A stretch of DNA of 64,000 nt from Bacilli bacterium (GTDB lineage: Bacteria; Bacillota_I; Bacilli_A; RF39; UBA660). Positions within the stretch are counted from its first letter, which is position 1. The number at the start of each line of letters is the position of its first letter. Where the stretch lies: contig JAEDES010000001.1 of NCBI GenBank assembly GCA_016293205.1, positions 1 through 64,000 of the forward strand, written 5' to 3'. The notes under the pieces are model-generated. The model made no database searches, was not told where the DNA came from, and saw nothing but the letters and a program-made list of their open reading frames with translations. Both the position numbers and the translations under genes were made by a program. Shown here piece by piece: positions 53,257 through 62,665 of this stretch.

Positions 53257-55790
53257 TGAGCTTTTAAGTTTGCAAGTTTTTCTTGTTCTTCTTCTAATTT
53301 TTTACGATCCATTTCTACGATATTAGCAGGAGCTTTATTTACATAATTTTCATTAGATAAAAGATTTTGACGACGAGCGATTGATGATTCTAATTTCTTA
53401 ATTTCTTCTTCTAATGCTTTTGTATCTACTGGCTTAGTTTCTGTGTAATATGTAATATCAATATATTTAGATTTATAATTTGATGGTGTTAAATCAGTTG
53501 ATGGATTATCTATAATTAATTCTTCATTTATTTTTAATTGTTGATAATATATTGATTTAAAGTTTTCATCTGAAATATTTAAAGTTAATTTAGCTTCTTT
53601 TGTAATTTTATTATTAGCTTTTAAATTACGAATTGCTACTATATCTTTTAATACTTCTTCTACTGCTAACATTTCATCTTTAAAGATTAGTTTCTTATCA
53701 TATTTTGGATAAGTTTCTAACATAATAGATTCTTGTTCTTTAATTGGTAACATTGAATAGATTTCTTCTGTTACGAATGGCATGAATGGATTTAGCATCT
53801 TTAATATCCCTAATAATACTGTGTATAGGATTGATTTAGTAGTATTGTTATCAAGTGAAGTTTTTGCAAGTTCAATATAACTACTACAGAAGTCTTCCCA
53901 TACGAAGTTATATAGTTCTGCTGATGCTAAATTGAATTCATACTTATCCATATGTTTAGTTACACTTTTTACAATATTTTCATATTTAGTTAAAATCCAT
54001 TTATCTTGATATTTTAGATCTTTGAATTCTATTTTTTCTAAATCTTCAATATTCATTAATACGAAACGAGCAGCATTCCAGATTTTATTAATGTAGTTCC
54101 AAGTTGAAGAAATTTTAACTTCATCGAAACGTACATCTGTACCTAGAGCTACATCTGTTGTTAAGTAATATCTTAAAGAATCTGCTCCATATTTTTCAAT
54201 CATATCCATTGGATCAATTCCATTACCTAAACTCTTAGAGAATTTTCTTCCTTCTTTATCACGAATTAATCCATGGATGATACAGTCTTTGAATGGACGT
54301 ACTCCGTTTAATTCAAGTGATTGGAATGTCATTCTGTTAACCCAGAATGGAATGATGTCATATCCTGTTACTAAGGCATCTGTTGGGAAGTATCTTTTGA
54401 TATCTTCTGTTTGTTCCGGCCAACCTAGAGTTGAGAATGGCCATAGTGCAGATGAGAACCAAGTATCCAATACATCATTATCTTGAACCCATCCTTCTCC
54501 CTCAGGTGAATCCATACCTACGTATACTTCTTCTCCTCTATACCAAGCAGGAATTCTATGTCCCCACCATAATTGACGAGAGATACACCAGTCATATGTA
54601 ATTTCCATCCAGTGGTTCATTGTCTTTTCATATCTTGTAGGTACAAAATTAACTTTTGTATCTTTATTTTTTTGATTATCTAATACGTGATCAGCAAGTG
54701 GTCTCATTTTAACAAACCATTGTTTTGATAAGTATGGTTCAACCATAACTCCAGTTCTTTCTGAGTGACCAACGCTATGTGTCATTTTTTCAATACTTAA
54801 TAATAGACCTGCTTCTTTTAAATCTACTAATAATTGTTCACGACATTCTTCTCTTGTTAATCCACAGTATTTACCAGCATTTTCATTCATAGTAGCATCT
54901 TCATTCATTACTACTACTCTTTCAAGGTTATGTCTATTTCCAACTTCAAAATCGTTAGGATCATGAGCTGGTGTAATTTTAACAACTCCTGTTCCAAATT
55001 CTGGGTCTGCATGTTCATCTCCAATAATTGGAATTTCTTTATTTACTACTGGAAGAATTGCTTTCTTACCAATTAAGTGTTTGTATCTTTCATCACTTGG
55101 ATTAACAGCAACAGCTGTATCTCCAAATAATGTTTCTGGACGTGTAGTTGCTACATCTAAGAAATCTTCTGTTCCAACTATTTTATATTTTAAATGGTAG
55201 AATGCTCCTTCTACATCTTTATAAATAACTTCTTCATTTGATAAAGCTGTTTTGGCAGCTGGGTCCCAGTTAATAATTCTTTCTCCACGATAGATTAATC
55301 CTTTATTATAGTAATCTACAAATACTTTAGTAACTGCTTTATTTAGTCCTTCATCTAAAGTAAATCTTTCTTTTGTATAATCTACTGCTAGACCAAGTTT
55401 AGCCCATTGTTGTCTAATATTGTCACTATATTCATGTGTCCAATCCCAACAAGCTTCTAGGAATTTTTCTCTACCATATTCATACTTGTCAATTCCTTGA
55501 TCTTTTAATTTTTTAACTACTTTTGCTTCTGTTGCGATAGCTGCGTGGTCCATACCTGGTAACCATAAAACATCATATCCTTGTAATTTTTTGTAACGAA
55601 TAATGATGTCTTGAATTGCAGTATCGTATGCATGTCCTAAATGTAATTTACCAGTAACATTTGGTGGTGGAATAACGATACAGTATGGAGTTTTATCACT
55701 CTTACTATCAGCATTAAAATATCCTTTTGATTTCCATGTTTCATATTTATCTTTTTCTATTTCTAAATGATTATATTTTGTATCTAACAT
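53250..55790 (-). CDS. valS: Valyl-tRNA synthetase
   Basis: 846 residues, class I synthetase. HIGH motif as HLGHAYD in PNVTGKLHLGHAYDTAI; editing-domain motifs TTRPETLFGDTAVAVNP and DPNDFEVGNRHNL; KMSKS as KFSKSLGNGIDP; tRNA-binding helices; C-terminal coiled coil (about 780-846). Charges tRNA-Val and edits Thr-tRNA-Val. The start 55790 has AGAGAGG about 9 bases upstream, weaker than the site of the leader ORF just before it. Controlled by a T-box and possibly by that leader ORF. Confidence 0.97.
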   Translation of the reverse strand: MLDTKYNHLEIEKDKYETWKSKGYFNADSKSDKTPYCIVIPPPNVTGKLHLGHAYDTAIQDIIIRYKKLQGYDVLWLPGMDHAAIATEAKVVKKLKDQGIDKYEYGREKFLEACWDWTHEYSDNIRQQWAKLGLAVDYTKERFTLDEGLNKAVTKVFVDYYNKGLIYRGERIINWDPAAKTALSNEEVIYKDVEGAFYHLKYKIVGTEDFLDVATTRPETLFGDTAVAVNPSDERYKHLIGKKAILPVVNKEIPIIGDEHADPEFGTGVVKITPAHDPNDFEVGNRHNLERVVVMNEDATMNENAGKYCGLTREECREQLLVDLKEAGLLLSIEKMTHSVGHSERTGVMVEPYLSKQWFVKMRPLADHVLDNQKNKDTKVNFVPTRYEKTMNHWMEITYDWCISRQLWWGHRIPAWYRGEEVYVGMDSPEGEGWVQDNDVLDTWFSSALWPFSTLGWPEQTEDIKRYFPTDALVTGYDIIPFWVNRMTFQSLELNGVRPFKDCIIHGLIRDKEGRKFSKSLGNGIDPMDMIEKYGADSLRYYLTTDVALGTDVRFDEVKISSTWNYINKIWNAARFVLMNIEDLEKIEFKDLKYQDKWILTKYENIVKSVTKHMDKYEFNLASAELYNFVWEDFCSSYIELAKTSLDNNTTKSILYTVLLGILKMLNPFMPFVTEEIYSMLPIKEQESIMLETYPKYDKKLIFKDEMLAVEEVLKDIVAIRNLKANNKITKEAKLTLNISDENFKSIYYQQLKINEELIIDNPSTDLTPSNYKSKYIDITYYTETKPVDTKALEEEIKKLESSIARRQNLLSNENYVNKAPANIVEMDRKKLEEEQEKLANLKAQM

Positions 55791-55820
55791 TTTATCTTTC
55801 CTCTCTTTCTTTTATTTTAT

Positions 55821-55886
55821 TTATACTCGGTACGTGTAGACGAGTACGTTAGAGATAAAATGAAAGATATTGATGATACTTTCCAT
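55821..55886 (-). CDS. Possible leader peptide between T-box and valS (21 codons)
   Basis: ATG to TAA, 21 residues, starting MESIINIF and ending NVLVYTYRV. Its ribosome site, GGAGG six bases before ATG, is stronger than that of valS. Three Val codons fall in the last eight (positions 14, 16 and 21). The segment GATAAAATGGAAAG around its start pairs with CTTTCATTTTATC inside the ORF, and the latter can alternatively pair with AGATAAAATG at the valS start. This is the layout of a translational attenuator, but expression is not shown and a chance ORF remains possible. Confidence 0.5.
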   Translation of the reverse strand: MESIINIFHFISNVLVYTYRV

Positions 55887-55902
55887 TTTATCCCTCCTTC
55901 TC

Positions 55903-56130
55903 TAAATAAAAAACGAGCACTCATCCCAAAGGACGAAATGCTCGTGGTACCACCTTATTTTATATCTTTCGATATCTTAATATTCTTAACGTGAACTTCC
56001 GTAAATATTTACTACTATTTCAACATTTATGCTCCTCTGCTACCTTCAATACTTATCTTTGTTCATTTTCACCTAACATGAACTCTCTATAAAAGAATCA
56101 TATTTACTCTTCAGATTCCTCGCATCTGGT
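55903..56130 (-). promoter_or_regulatory. T-box riboswitch for valS
   Basis: Stem I with AGAGAG and GGTGAAAA apical elements; a GTA triplet at 56050-56052 sits where the specifier codon is expected and would read tRNA-Val. The T-box AAGGTGGTACCACG (55945-55958) has TGGT to pair with the ACCA end of uncharged tRNA. It overlaps the terminator stem ACGAGCA / TGCTCGT (55913-55945), followed by T6. Uncharged tRNA-Val would favour antitermination and valS expression. Confidence 0.9.
55908..55945 (-). terminator. T-box-controlled terminator
   Basis: ACGAGCA / TGCTCGT outer stem and inner TCGTCC / GGATGA pairing, then T6 on the minus strand; mutually exclusive with the T-box antiterminator. Confidence 0.85.
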
Positions 56131-56134
56131 TAAG

Positions 56135-56163
56135 ATTATATAATATTTTTCTTTATTTTTCAA
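56135..56163 (-). promoter_or_regulatory. Promoter of the valS leader
   Basis: TTGAAA, 17-base spacer, TATAAT on the minus strand, a few bases before the T-box stem I. Confidence 0.8.
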
Positions 56164-56179
56164 TAGTTTTAGGTCTTTT

Positions 56180-57907
56180 TTACTCTGACATTTCTTTTTC
56201 ATAAAGTTTTTTATATTCTTCACAATTATTTAATAATTCTTTATGAGTTCCTTCTGCTATAATCTTTCCATCATCTAAGAATAAAATTCTATCACTATTA
56301 ATTACGGTACTTAATCGATGCGCAATAATTAGAATTGTATAATTTTCTTGAAGATTTTCAATTGCTCTTTGAATTTTTTCTTGAGTTTCATTATCTAGTG
56401 CAGAAGTTGCTTCATCAAATAAAATAATTTCAGTCTTTTGAACTAGTGCTCTTGCAATAGCAAGTCTTTGTCTTTGTCCACCAGAAAGATTAACGCCACC
56501 TTCTCCAACAATTGTGTCATATCCATCAGTTAGATTATTTATAAATTCATCAAGACATGCTAGTTTACAAGCTTCTTTAATTTCTTCATCTGTTACATCT
56601 TGTTTTACTAGACGTAGATTATCTTTAATACTCATATTAAATATATATGGAGACTGACTAATAATTGTTATATTTCCTCTAATAGTATCTTTAGTTAACT
56701 TGTTAATATCTCTTCCATCTATTGTAATTTCTCCATCTTTAATATCATACATCTTACATAGTAAATTAAAGATTGTTGTTTTACCGGAACCACTCTTACC
56801 TACAAAGGCAACTGTTTCATTTGCATTAACTTTAAAACTAATGTTGTCTAATACCTTATCTTTTCCATTGTATGAGAATGATACATTTTTAAATTCAAAA
56901 TCTCCTTTTACTTTTGGAATTGATTCATTACCAAATTCTTCTTTTTTAAATTCATCTGAATTAATAATTTTAAATATTCTAGATGATGATAAATTAAAGT
57001 CTTTTAAATTTTCTAATAACATACTTACATAATTAATTATAGGTGTTACTCTAGACATATAATTATGTACTACTAAGGCTGTTGCAATAGGAAGTTGATT
57101 TGCCATAATTAAATACACTAATAAGAAAATCATACCTGCATCGAAGAAGTCCATCATGAATCCTCTTACTAAAGCATAAGTACGATCAGTTTTACCCATT
57201 TTATAACGATCATTATTTAATTCAGTTATTTTCTCAGTTAATTCAGTTGTAAAACTATTTTCAGCATTTAACATTTTTATGTCTCTTGCTCCTCTTACTA
57301 ATTCACTAATGAATCCTGCAACTCTTTCATTCTTCTTACGGAATGCTTTATCATTTTCATTTCTTGTAATAACGCGTTTATTTTCCACAAAATATAATAA
57401 AATAACCATTACTAATAAATAGAAGAATGCTGGTTTACTAATTAAAAATACGGCTCCAAAAATACCAATATCAGATATTATATTTGTCATATGAATAAAT
57501 AATACTGTAAAGACATCGGCAATTCTTGTAGTATCAGACGTTAATCTTTGGATAAATACTCCAGATGAAGAAGCATCTAGACATTTATTTTCTATTTTTA
57601 AGATTTCTTTTCCTAAATGAATTTGAATTCTTTTAAATCCTTCACGATGAATTCTTTGAGCTGACATACGACCAATATAATTAAATATATTTCTTGTTAG
57701 TTCTATTAATAAAATGACTACTGAAATATTTAATACTTGATACAATTTATTATCTGTTAAATTAACAATTATATTGGCACTTAATATTGGTAGTATTACG
57801 CTTATTATTACATTAAAAATACTTGTTACTATAAGACCTAGAATCCTTATTTTTTGATCCTTAATATAATTATATGCAAATTTTACATTAGATAGTGTTT
57901 CTTTCAT
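56180..57907 (-). CDS. ABC exporter half-transporter (membrane domain fused to ATPase)
   Basis: 575 residues. Six-helix type I exporter domain (about 1-310), then an ATPase with Walker A GKSGSGKTTIF, signature NLSGGQRQRLAI, Walker B IILFDEATSALD and H-loop IIAHRLSTV. This is the MsbA/LmrA-type architecture and should act as a homodimer exporting a lipid, peptide or drug. No second half-transporter is adjacent. The start is put at 57907, behind AGGCGATG; 57925 is possible but lacks a ribosome site. Substrate not predictable. Confidence 0.88.
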   Translation of the reverse strand: MKETLSNVKFAYNYIKDQKIRILGLIVTSIFNVIISVILPILSANIIVNLTDNKLYQVLNISVVILLIELTRNIFNYIGRMSAQRIHREGFKRIQIHLGKEILKIENKCLDASSSGVFIQRLTSDTTRIADVFTVLFIHMTNIISDIGIFGAVFLISKPAFFYLLVMVILLYFVENKRVITRNENDKAFRKKNERVAGFISELVRGARDIKMLNAENSFTTELTEKITELNNDRYKMGKTDRTYALVRGFMMDFFDAGMIFLLVYLIMANQLPIATALVVHNYMSRVTPIINYVSMLLENLKDFNLSSSRIFKIINSDEFKKEEFGNESIPKVKGDFEFKNVSFSYNGKDKVLDNISFKVNANETVAFVGKSGSGKTTIFNLLCKMYDIKDGEITIDGRDINKLTKDTIRGNITIISQSPYIFNMSIKDNLRLVKQDVTDEEIKEACKLACLDEFINNLTDGYDTIVGEGGVNLSGGQRQRLAIARALVQKTEIILFDEATSALDNETQEKIQRAIENLQENYTILIIAHRLSTVINSDRILFLDDGKIIAEGTHKELLNNCEEYKKLYEKEMSE

Positions 57908-58019
57908 AACATCGCCTACTTCCATTACTTTCGTTTAATATAACATAATTTTTATAATTATAAAAGTATATATCTTTCTATAATTTGTGTGTTATACTTT
58001 AATAAATGGAGGGTTAAAT

Positions 58020-58568
58020 ATGTTAGATAAAAAAATTCTTGGTAATAAGAGAAAAGATTATTTAAGTTGGGATGAGTTTTTTATTGGTATTGCAAAACTA
58101 TCTGCAGGAAGAAGTAAAGATCCATCTACACAAGTTGGAGCATGTATTGTAAGTGAGGAGAATAGAATTTTATCTATTGGGTATAATGGTACTCCTAATA
58201 ATTTTGATGATGATAAATTTCCTTGGAATCGCGAAGGAAAATGTCAAAATGATACAAAATATCCATATGTATGTCATGCAGAACTTAATGCTATTTTAAA
58301 TTATCCTGGTACAAGAAAAGATTTACGTGGTTCTAAAATATATGTTGATTTATTTCCATGTAATGAATGTGCAAAAGCAATCATTCAAGCAGGTATTTCA
58401 GAAGTAATTTATTTATCAGATAAATATAATGGTACTGAAGGAAACGTTGCTTCTAAATTATTATTTGATAGTTGTGGAGTTAAATATAGACAAGTAGGAG
58501 AAAAAGCTCAAAAGGTATTAAGAGTTTCACTTAAACCAGATGAGCCAATTGAGTATTTAGAAAAGTAA
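58020..58568 (+). CDS. Deoxycytidylate deaminase family protein (ComEB-like)
   Basis: 182 residues. Zinc-site motifs CHAELNAIL and PCNECAKAIIQAG, with the dCMP-deaminase start SWDEFFIGIAKLSAGRSKDPSTQVG and GYNGTP. Converts dCMP to dUMP, a dTMP precursor; ComEB of Bacillus is the same family. The start 58020 is set by GGAGGGTTAAAT; an in-frame codon 11 residues earlier has no site. Not preceded by comEA or followed by comEC, so a competence role is not supported. Confidence 0.9.
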   Translation: MLDKKILGNKRKDYLSWDEFFIGIAKLSAGRSKDPSTQVGACIVSEENRILSIGYNGTPNNFDDDKFPWNREGKCQNDTKYPYVCHAELNAILNYPGTRKDLRGSKIYVDLFPCNECAKAIIQAGISEVIYLSDKYNGTEGNVASKLLFDSCGVKYRQVGEKAQKVLRVSLKPDEPIEYLEK

Positions 58569-58591
58569 TTTTGAAATTACTTTTTTTTATG
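58557..58591 (+). terminator. Terminator after the deaminase gene
   Basis: Stem AAAAGTAATTT / AAATTACTTTT followed by T4-8 on the plus strand, overlapping the stop. Confidence 0.7.
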
Positions 58592-58620
58592 GTAAAATAT
58601 ACAGTCAAAGGAGTTTTTTG

Positions 58621-59532
58621 ATGAAATTAATTAAGTCAGTTAAAAATATTATTGTATATGGAAGTACTATAGCACTTATTGGTAGTGGTATTGGTTTTCA
58701 TAGTGAAATGAGGCAACCAGTTGATGAGAATGCTACGATGACTGACTATTTAATTGGCGCACATCGAGGAGACTCTTCTTTGGCAATTGAAAATACAAAA
58801 GAATCTATTGTTTTGGCAAGTGAAAATAATGAAGTTGATTATATTGAAGTTGATGTTAGAATGAGTTTAGATGGAAAACTTTATTTATCACATGATGATG
58901 ATGTTTTAACTGCTAATGGTAATCAAAATATTTCTGAAATGATGAGTGCTGATATTGAGGCAAGTAGTTTTATTTATGTAAAAGATGAGAAAGTTAATTA
59001 TTTTGATTTAATATTTGATAAAGATGGACGAGAAATGCTAAGAAGAATTAGAGGATTAAATGGAGATAGTTATAGTATTATAAGTTTAAGTGATGCGATG
59101 AAATTATTTGGAGATAAAAAAATTCTTTTGGATTTAAAGTTTGGAGACAATGTTTTAAGATATGTTGATTCTCTTAAGAAATTTTTTAAAGAAAAAGATA
59201 CTTCAAATATAGTTTTTCAAAGTGATGATCCTACTTCTCTACTTTATTTTAAAAGTGAGATGCCTGATGCTTTTTGTTCTATTTTAGTAAGGGATGAGGA
59301 AAGTTTAAAATATATAGATTATTTTGATGGTATTGGTATTAGAAAAGATGTCGTTGATAAAGAGTTTGTTGCTGAAGCGATTAATCAAAATAAATTAGTT
59401 CTGGTATGGACAATTAAATCTAAGCAAGATTTAGATAAAGTTACGGAAGAATTAGATGATAATTGTGATGATGTTGTTTATATAACTGACTATCCTGATA
59501 TTATTAGTAAGGCATTAAAAAAGAATAGATAA
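58621..59532 (+). CDS. Glycerophosphodiester phosphodiesterase-family protein, membrane-anchored
   Basis: 303 residues. Basic start and hydrophobic segment near residues 8-26 (signal or anchor), then GlpQ/UgpQ motifs: AHRGDSS, IENTKES, YIEVDVRMSLDGKLYLSHD, and LLDLKFGD. His, Arg, Glu and Asp of the metal/active site are present. Expected outside the membrane, cleaving glycerophosphodiesters or related polymers such as teichoic acid. GGAG lies 8 bases before the ATG. Confidence 0.85.
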   Translation: MKLIKSVKNIIVYGSTIALIGSGIGFHSEMRQPVDENATMTDYLIGAHRGDSSLAIENTKESIVLASENNEVDYIEVDVRMSLDGKLYLSHDDDVLTANGNQNISEMMSADIEASSFIYVKDEKVNYFDLIFDKDGREMLRRIRGLNGDSYSIISLSDAMKLFGDKKILLDLKFGDNVLRYVDSLKKFFKEKDTSNIVFQSDDPTSLLYFKSEMPDAFCSILVRDEESLKYIDYFDGIGIRKDVVDKEFVAEAINQNKLVLVWTIKSKQDLDKVTEELDDNCDDVVYITDYPDIISKALKKNR

Positions 59533-59550
59533 AAATCTATTCTTTTATTT
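59518..59550. terminator. Bidirectional terminator
   Basis: Stem AAGAATAGAT / ATCTATTCTT between the convergent phosphodiesterase and cyclophilin genes. Confidence 0.7.
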
Positions 59551-60245
59551 TAGTCTTCTATTTTTTCTGGTTCTGGGTAAGTCTTACCTTTTGTATCTAC
59601 TAAAGCTTTCTTTAAAACTAAGTTCTTAGCAAGTTTTCCTGTTTCAGTATTTGTTACATGTTCCATTTTTTCAATTAATTTAACTGTATCCATTCCATCA
59701 ATTACTTTACCGAATGCAGCATAGTCTCCATCTAAGTGTTGAGCTAAACCATAAACAATGAAGAATTGACTTCCTGCTGAATCTGGTTTTGGTCCTCTTG
59801 CCATAGATAAGATTCCTTCAGTGTGTTTTAAATCATTTTTAAATCCATTTGATGTAAATTCACCTTTGATATGATATCCAGGTCCACCTTGTCCTGTTCC
59901 TGTTGGATCTCCACCTTGTAATACAAATCTTTCCATTAATCTGTGGAATGTATTGTTGTCATAGAATCCACTTTTTACTAATGAAATAAAATTGTTTACT
60001 GTATTTGGTGCAATTGATGGATATAATTCTGCTACTACTGCTCCATATCCTTCGATGTATAATGCAACTACTGGGTTTTCTGTTTGATAATCTAGAGTTG
60101 CTTCATTTCCTTCAACTTCAAAGTTAATATTCAACATGTTTTCCTCAACTTTCTCCTCTTTTTTTGTTACTGCTAGCATTATTACTGATGCAATAATTAC
60201 TAATAATATTATTCCTACTGTTAATACCATATTTTTATTTTCCAT
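59550..60245 (-). CDS. Membrane-anchored cyclophilin-type peptidyl-prolyl isomerase
   Basis: 231 residues: one N-terminal helix (MVLTVGIILLVIIASVIML), a charged linker, then a cyclophilin domain with FHRLMERFVLQGGDPTGTG, MARGPKPDSAGSQFFI and HLDGDYAAFGKVIDGMD. The catalytic Arg (FHR) and Phe/Gln of the pocket are present; the Trp that gives strong cyclosporin binding is replaced by His in AQHLDG, as in many bacterial forms. Probably folds exported proteins. Its start lies 11 bases inside the FAD-dehydrogenase gene, so the two are coupled. Confidence 0.92.
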   Translation of the reverse strand: MENKNMVLTVGIILLVIIASVIMLAVTKKEEKVEENMLNINFEVEGNEATLDYQTENPVVALYIEGYGAVVAELYPSIAPNTVNNFISLVKSGFYDNNTFHRLMERFVLQGGDPTGTGQGGPGYHIKGEFTSNGFKNDLKHTEGILSMARGPKPDSAGSQFFIVYGLAQHLDGDYAAFGKVIDGMDTVKLIEKMEHVTNTETGKLAKNLVLKKALVDTKGKTYPEPEKIED

Positions 60246-61644
60246 TTTTTCCTTCCTTTTCTAAGATATCTCTTGCGGCAACTAAACCTGTAGCTGCTGC
60301 TGTTACAATATTTCCGGCTTTGCCTGCTCCGTCTCCAATGAAATAAATATTATCATTTTCTAGTTTGAAGTTATTATCTGTTTCAATTTCATTTGAGAAG
60401 AATTTAATTTCTGGTCCATATAGTAATGTATCATCATTGGCAACTCCAGGAATTATTTTATCTAATGTTTCTAAACCTTCTAAAATATTTGAAATTATTC
60501 TGTGTGGTAAAACTAATGCTAAGTCTCCTGCAACACAATCTTTTAATGTTGGTTCAATAAATCCTTTATTGATTCTATGCCATTCACTACGACGTCCATT
60601 CTTTAAATCTTTTAGAGATTGAATGATTGGTTTTCCATCTCCTAAAACATTTGCAATTCTTGCGATTGATTCTCCATAAAGACGTGTATTTGTTACCGGC
60701 TCAGTTAAATGAACTTTTGAAATAAAAGCAAAATTTGTATTATTACTTTTGATTTCTTTTAAAGCATGACCATTTACACAGATAAATCCATAGTAGTTTT
60801 CTTTGGCAACAAATCCACCTGGGTTAGTACAGAATGTTCTTATTTCATCACCGTATGTTTTTGTTTTTATGAAGATAGTTGGATCATAAATTATATCTGT
60901 TATTTCTTGCATGATTTCTTTTCTTACTTCAACTCTTACTCCAATTTCAATACTTTGAGATAGATATGGAATATTATATTTATCTGCAAGTTCTTGAATC
61001 CATTTAGCTCCAGTTCTACCAGGTGCTACTACTACTTTTCTTGATGTTAGTGTAGTTTCTTTTTTTCCTATTTTATATGTTACTTCATGTTCTTCTTGAT
61101 TAATTGTTTTAATATCAGTTACGTCTGCATGGTCAATTAAGTCTACACCTTTATTAGTTAAATAATCACAAATACCATCAATATATTCTGGTAGGTGATC
61201 ACTTCCTAAATGTTTTTGTTTAATTACTAAAAGTTTTGCTCCAGCAATAGCTACTTTCTTTTTAATTTCATTAGCTTCGTCCATATTACTTGGATAAACT
61301 TCTGCATCCATATTAAATTTATTGAAGATTTCTTCTGTTTCATCAATTAACTTGTTGGCAACACTTTCAGGCATATATTTAGTTAAATCACTTTTACCAA
61401 GTCTTGGAATAAAGTTAAGTTTTCCATCAGAGAATGTTCCTGCTCCACCATATCCTGCAAGTATTGCACACGGATTACAGTTTTGACAAGGTACTCCATT
61501 TTTATTCATTGGACAAACTCTTTTTTTAACTCTAAATCCTTTATCAATCATTGCAATTTTCAGTTTGTCATTTTTTGTTATTAGTTCGTAAGCAGTAAAT
61601 AAACCGGCTGGTCCTGCTCCTACTATAATTACATCATATTTCAT
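60235..61644 (-). CDS. FAD-dependent dehydrogenase, COG2509-type
   Basis: 469 residues. FAD dinucleotide motif YDVIIVGAGPAGLFTAYEL at the N-terminus, the family signature VCPMNKNGVPCQNCNPCAI then GYGGAGTFSDGKLNF, and a C-terminal FAD motif IYFIGDGAGKAGNIVTAAA. The Cys cluster (four Cys within about 17 residues) could bind metal or be redox active. The reaction is not known for the family. The start 61644 is set by GGTGATAAAA. First gene of a unit with the cyclophilin. Confidence 0.85.
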   Translation of the reverse strand: MKYDVIIVGAGPAGLFTAYELITKNDKLKIAMIDKGFRVKKRVCPMNKNGVPCQNCNPCAILAGYGGAGTFSDGKLNFIPRLGKSDLTKYMPESVANKLIDETEEIFNKFNMDAEVYPSNMDEANEIKKKVAIAGAKLLVIKQKHLGSDHLPEYIDGICDYLTNKGVDLIDHADVTDIKTINQEEHEVTYKIGKKETTLTSRKVVVAPGRTGAKWIQELADKYNIPYLSQSIEIGVRVEVRKEIMQEITDIIYDPTIFIKTKTYGDEIRTFCTNPGGFVAKENYYGFICVNGHALKEIKSNNTNFAFISKVHLTEPVTNTRLYGESIARIANVLGDGKPIIQSLKDLKNGRRSEWHRINKGFIEPTLKDCVAGDLALVLPHRIISNILEGLETLDKIIPGVANDDTLLYGPEIKFFSNEIETDNNFKLENDNIYFIGDGAGKAGNIVTAAATGLVAARDILEKEGKNGK

Positions 61645-61750
61645 TTTTATCACCATTTTAATGATAACTGATTTACTTGTAATTTGTAAATAAGTTTTTA
61701 AGTATCTAGTAAGTTTTTATAATTTTTGATAAGATATAATTGGTGATGAT

Positions 61751-62665
61751 ATGACAAGAGAAGAATTAAATCAACAAAAGCAAAATGAAATCATTCAAGA
61801 AGAAAAACGTGAAAAAAGAAAAAAGATAATTATTCTAGGTTTTAAGATAGTTATAATGATTGTAACAGGATTCTTATTATTCTATACTTATACTACTTAT
61901 GTTTCTAATACAATGATGATTGTTAAAGAAGATAGAATTAAAAATGATAAAATACCAAGTGATTTTAGCGGAACAAAGATAATTCAATTTAGTGATTTGC
62001 ATTATGGAACAACTTTTTTTGAAAAACAATTAAAAAAAATGGTTAAGGAAATAAACGAACGTAATCCAGATTTAGTTTTGTTTACAGGAGACTTAATCGA
62101 CAAAGAATATAAAGTAAGTTCTGATGAAATTGAAATGATTAATAAATACTTAAGTAGAATTAAAACAAAACTTGGTAAATATGCAGTTAGTGGTGAAGAA
62201 GATGGTGATGAGTTCACTACTATAATGAATCAAAGTGGTTTTACAATTTTAAATAATAATTATGAAGTTATATATAATGATGGAGATGAAGAAATATTAT
62301 TAGTTGGACTTGATAGTAATTTAAGTGGAAGACAAGATGTTAATAAAGCTTATGAATATTTTTCATTAGAGGGACATAATTCTAATATTTATACAATTAG
62401 TTTAGTTCATGAACCTGATTCAGTTGATGAAATGATGCTTTATAATAATGATTTAGTTTTAGCAGGTCATTCACATAATGGTAATATTCGTATTCCTTTT
62501 ATAGGTGCTTTAAGTAAAGCTGAAGGCTCAAAAAAATATGATCAAGAATACTATAAAATAAATAATACAAAATTATACATTTCTAGTGGTATGGGAACTA
62601 ATGGTCCTGGATTTAGATTATTTTGTAGACCAAGTATTAATTTCTTCAGATTAGAAAGTAAATAA
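61751..62665 (+). CDS. Membrane-anchored metallophosphoesterase with altered GNHD motif
   Basis: 304 residues: a Lys/Glu-rich cytosolic start, one helix (ILGFKIVIMIVTGFLLFYTY, about 29-50), then a calcineurin-like domain with FSDLHYG (D and H ligands), FTGDLID, and the late motif LVLAGHSHNGNIRIP. The GNHD/E motif is replaced by SGEEDGDEF, removing the usual Asn and His. Related to YaeI/YkuE-type enzymes, which cleave phosphoesters at the outer face, but activity here is uncertain. GGTGATGAT before the start. Its 3' end overlaps the convergent carboxypeptidase gene by 15 bases. Confidence 0.82.
   Translation: MTREELNQQKQNEIIQEEKREKRKKIIILGFKIVIMIVTGFLLFYTYTTYVSNTMMIVKEDRIKNDKIPSDFSGTKIIQFSDLHYGTTFFEKQLKKMVKEINERNPDLVLFTGDLIDKEYKVSSDEIEMINKYLSRIKTKLGKYAVSGEEDGDEFTTIMNQSGFTILNNNYEVIYNDGDEEILLVGLDSNLSGRQDVNKAYEYFSLEGHNSNIYTISLVHEPDSVDEMMLYNNDLVLAGHSHNGNIRIPFIGALSKAEGSKKYDQEYYKINNTKLYISSGMGTNGPGFRLFCRPSINFFRLESK

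Noticed and set aside
55824..55846. TACTCG / CGAGTA hairpin in the valS leader considered as a second terminator
   Set aside because: The stem is only 6 bp with an 11-base loop and is followed by TAAATAAAATAAAAG rather than a T-run.
58020..58568. Competence operon member (comEB)
   Set aside because: The enzyme family matches, but there is no comEA or comEC next to it, so only the deaminase function is claimed.
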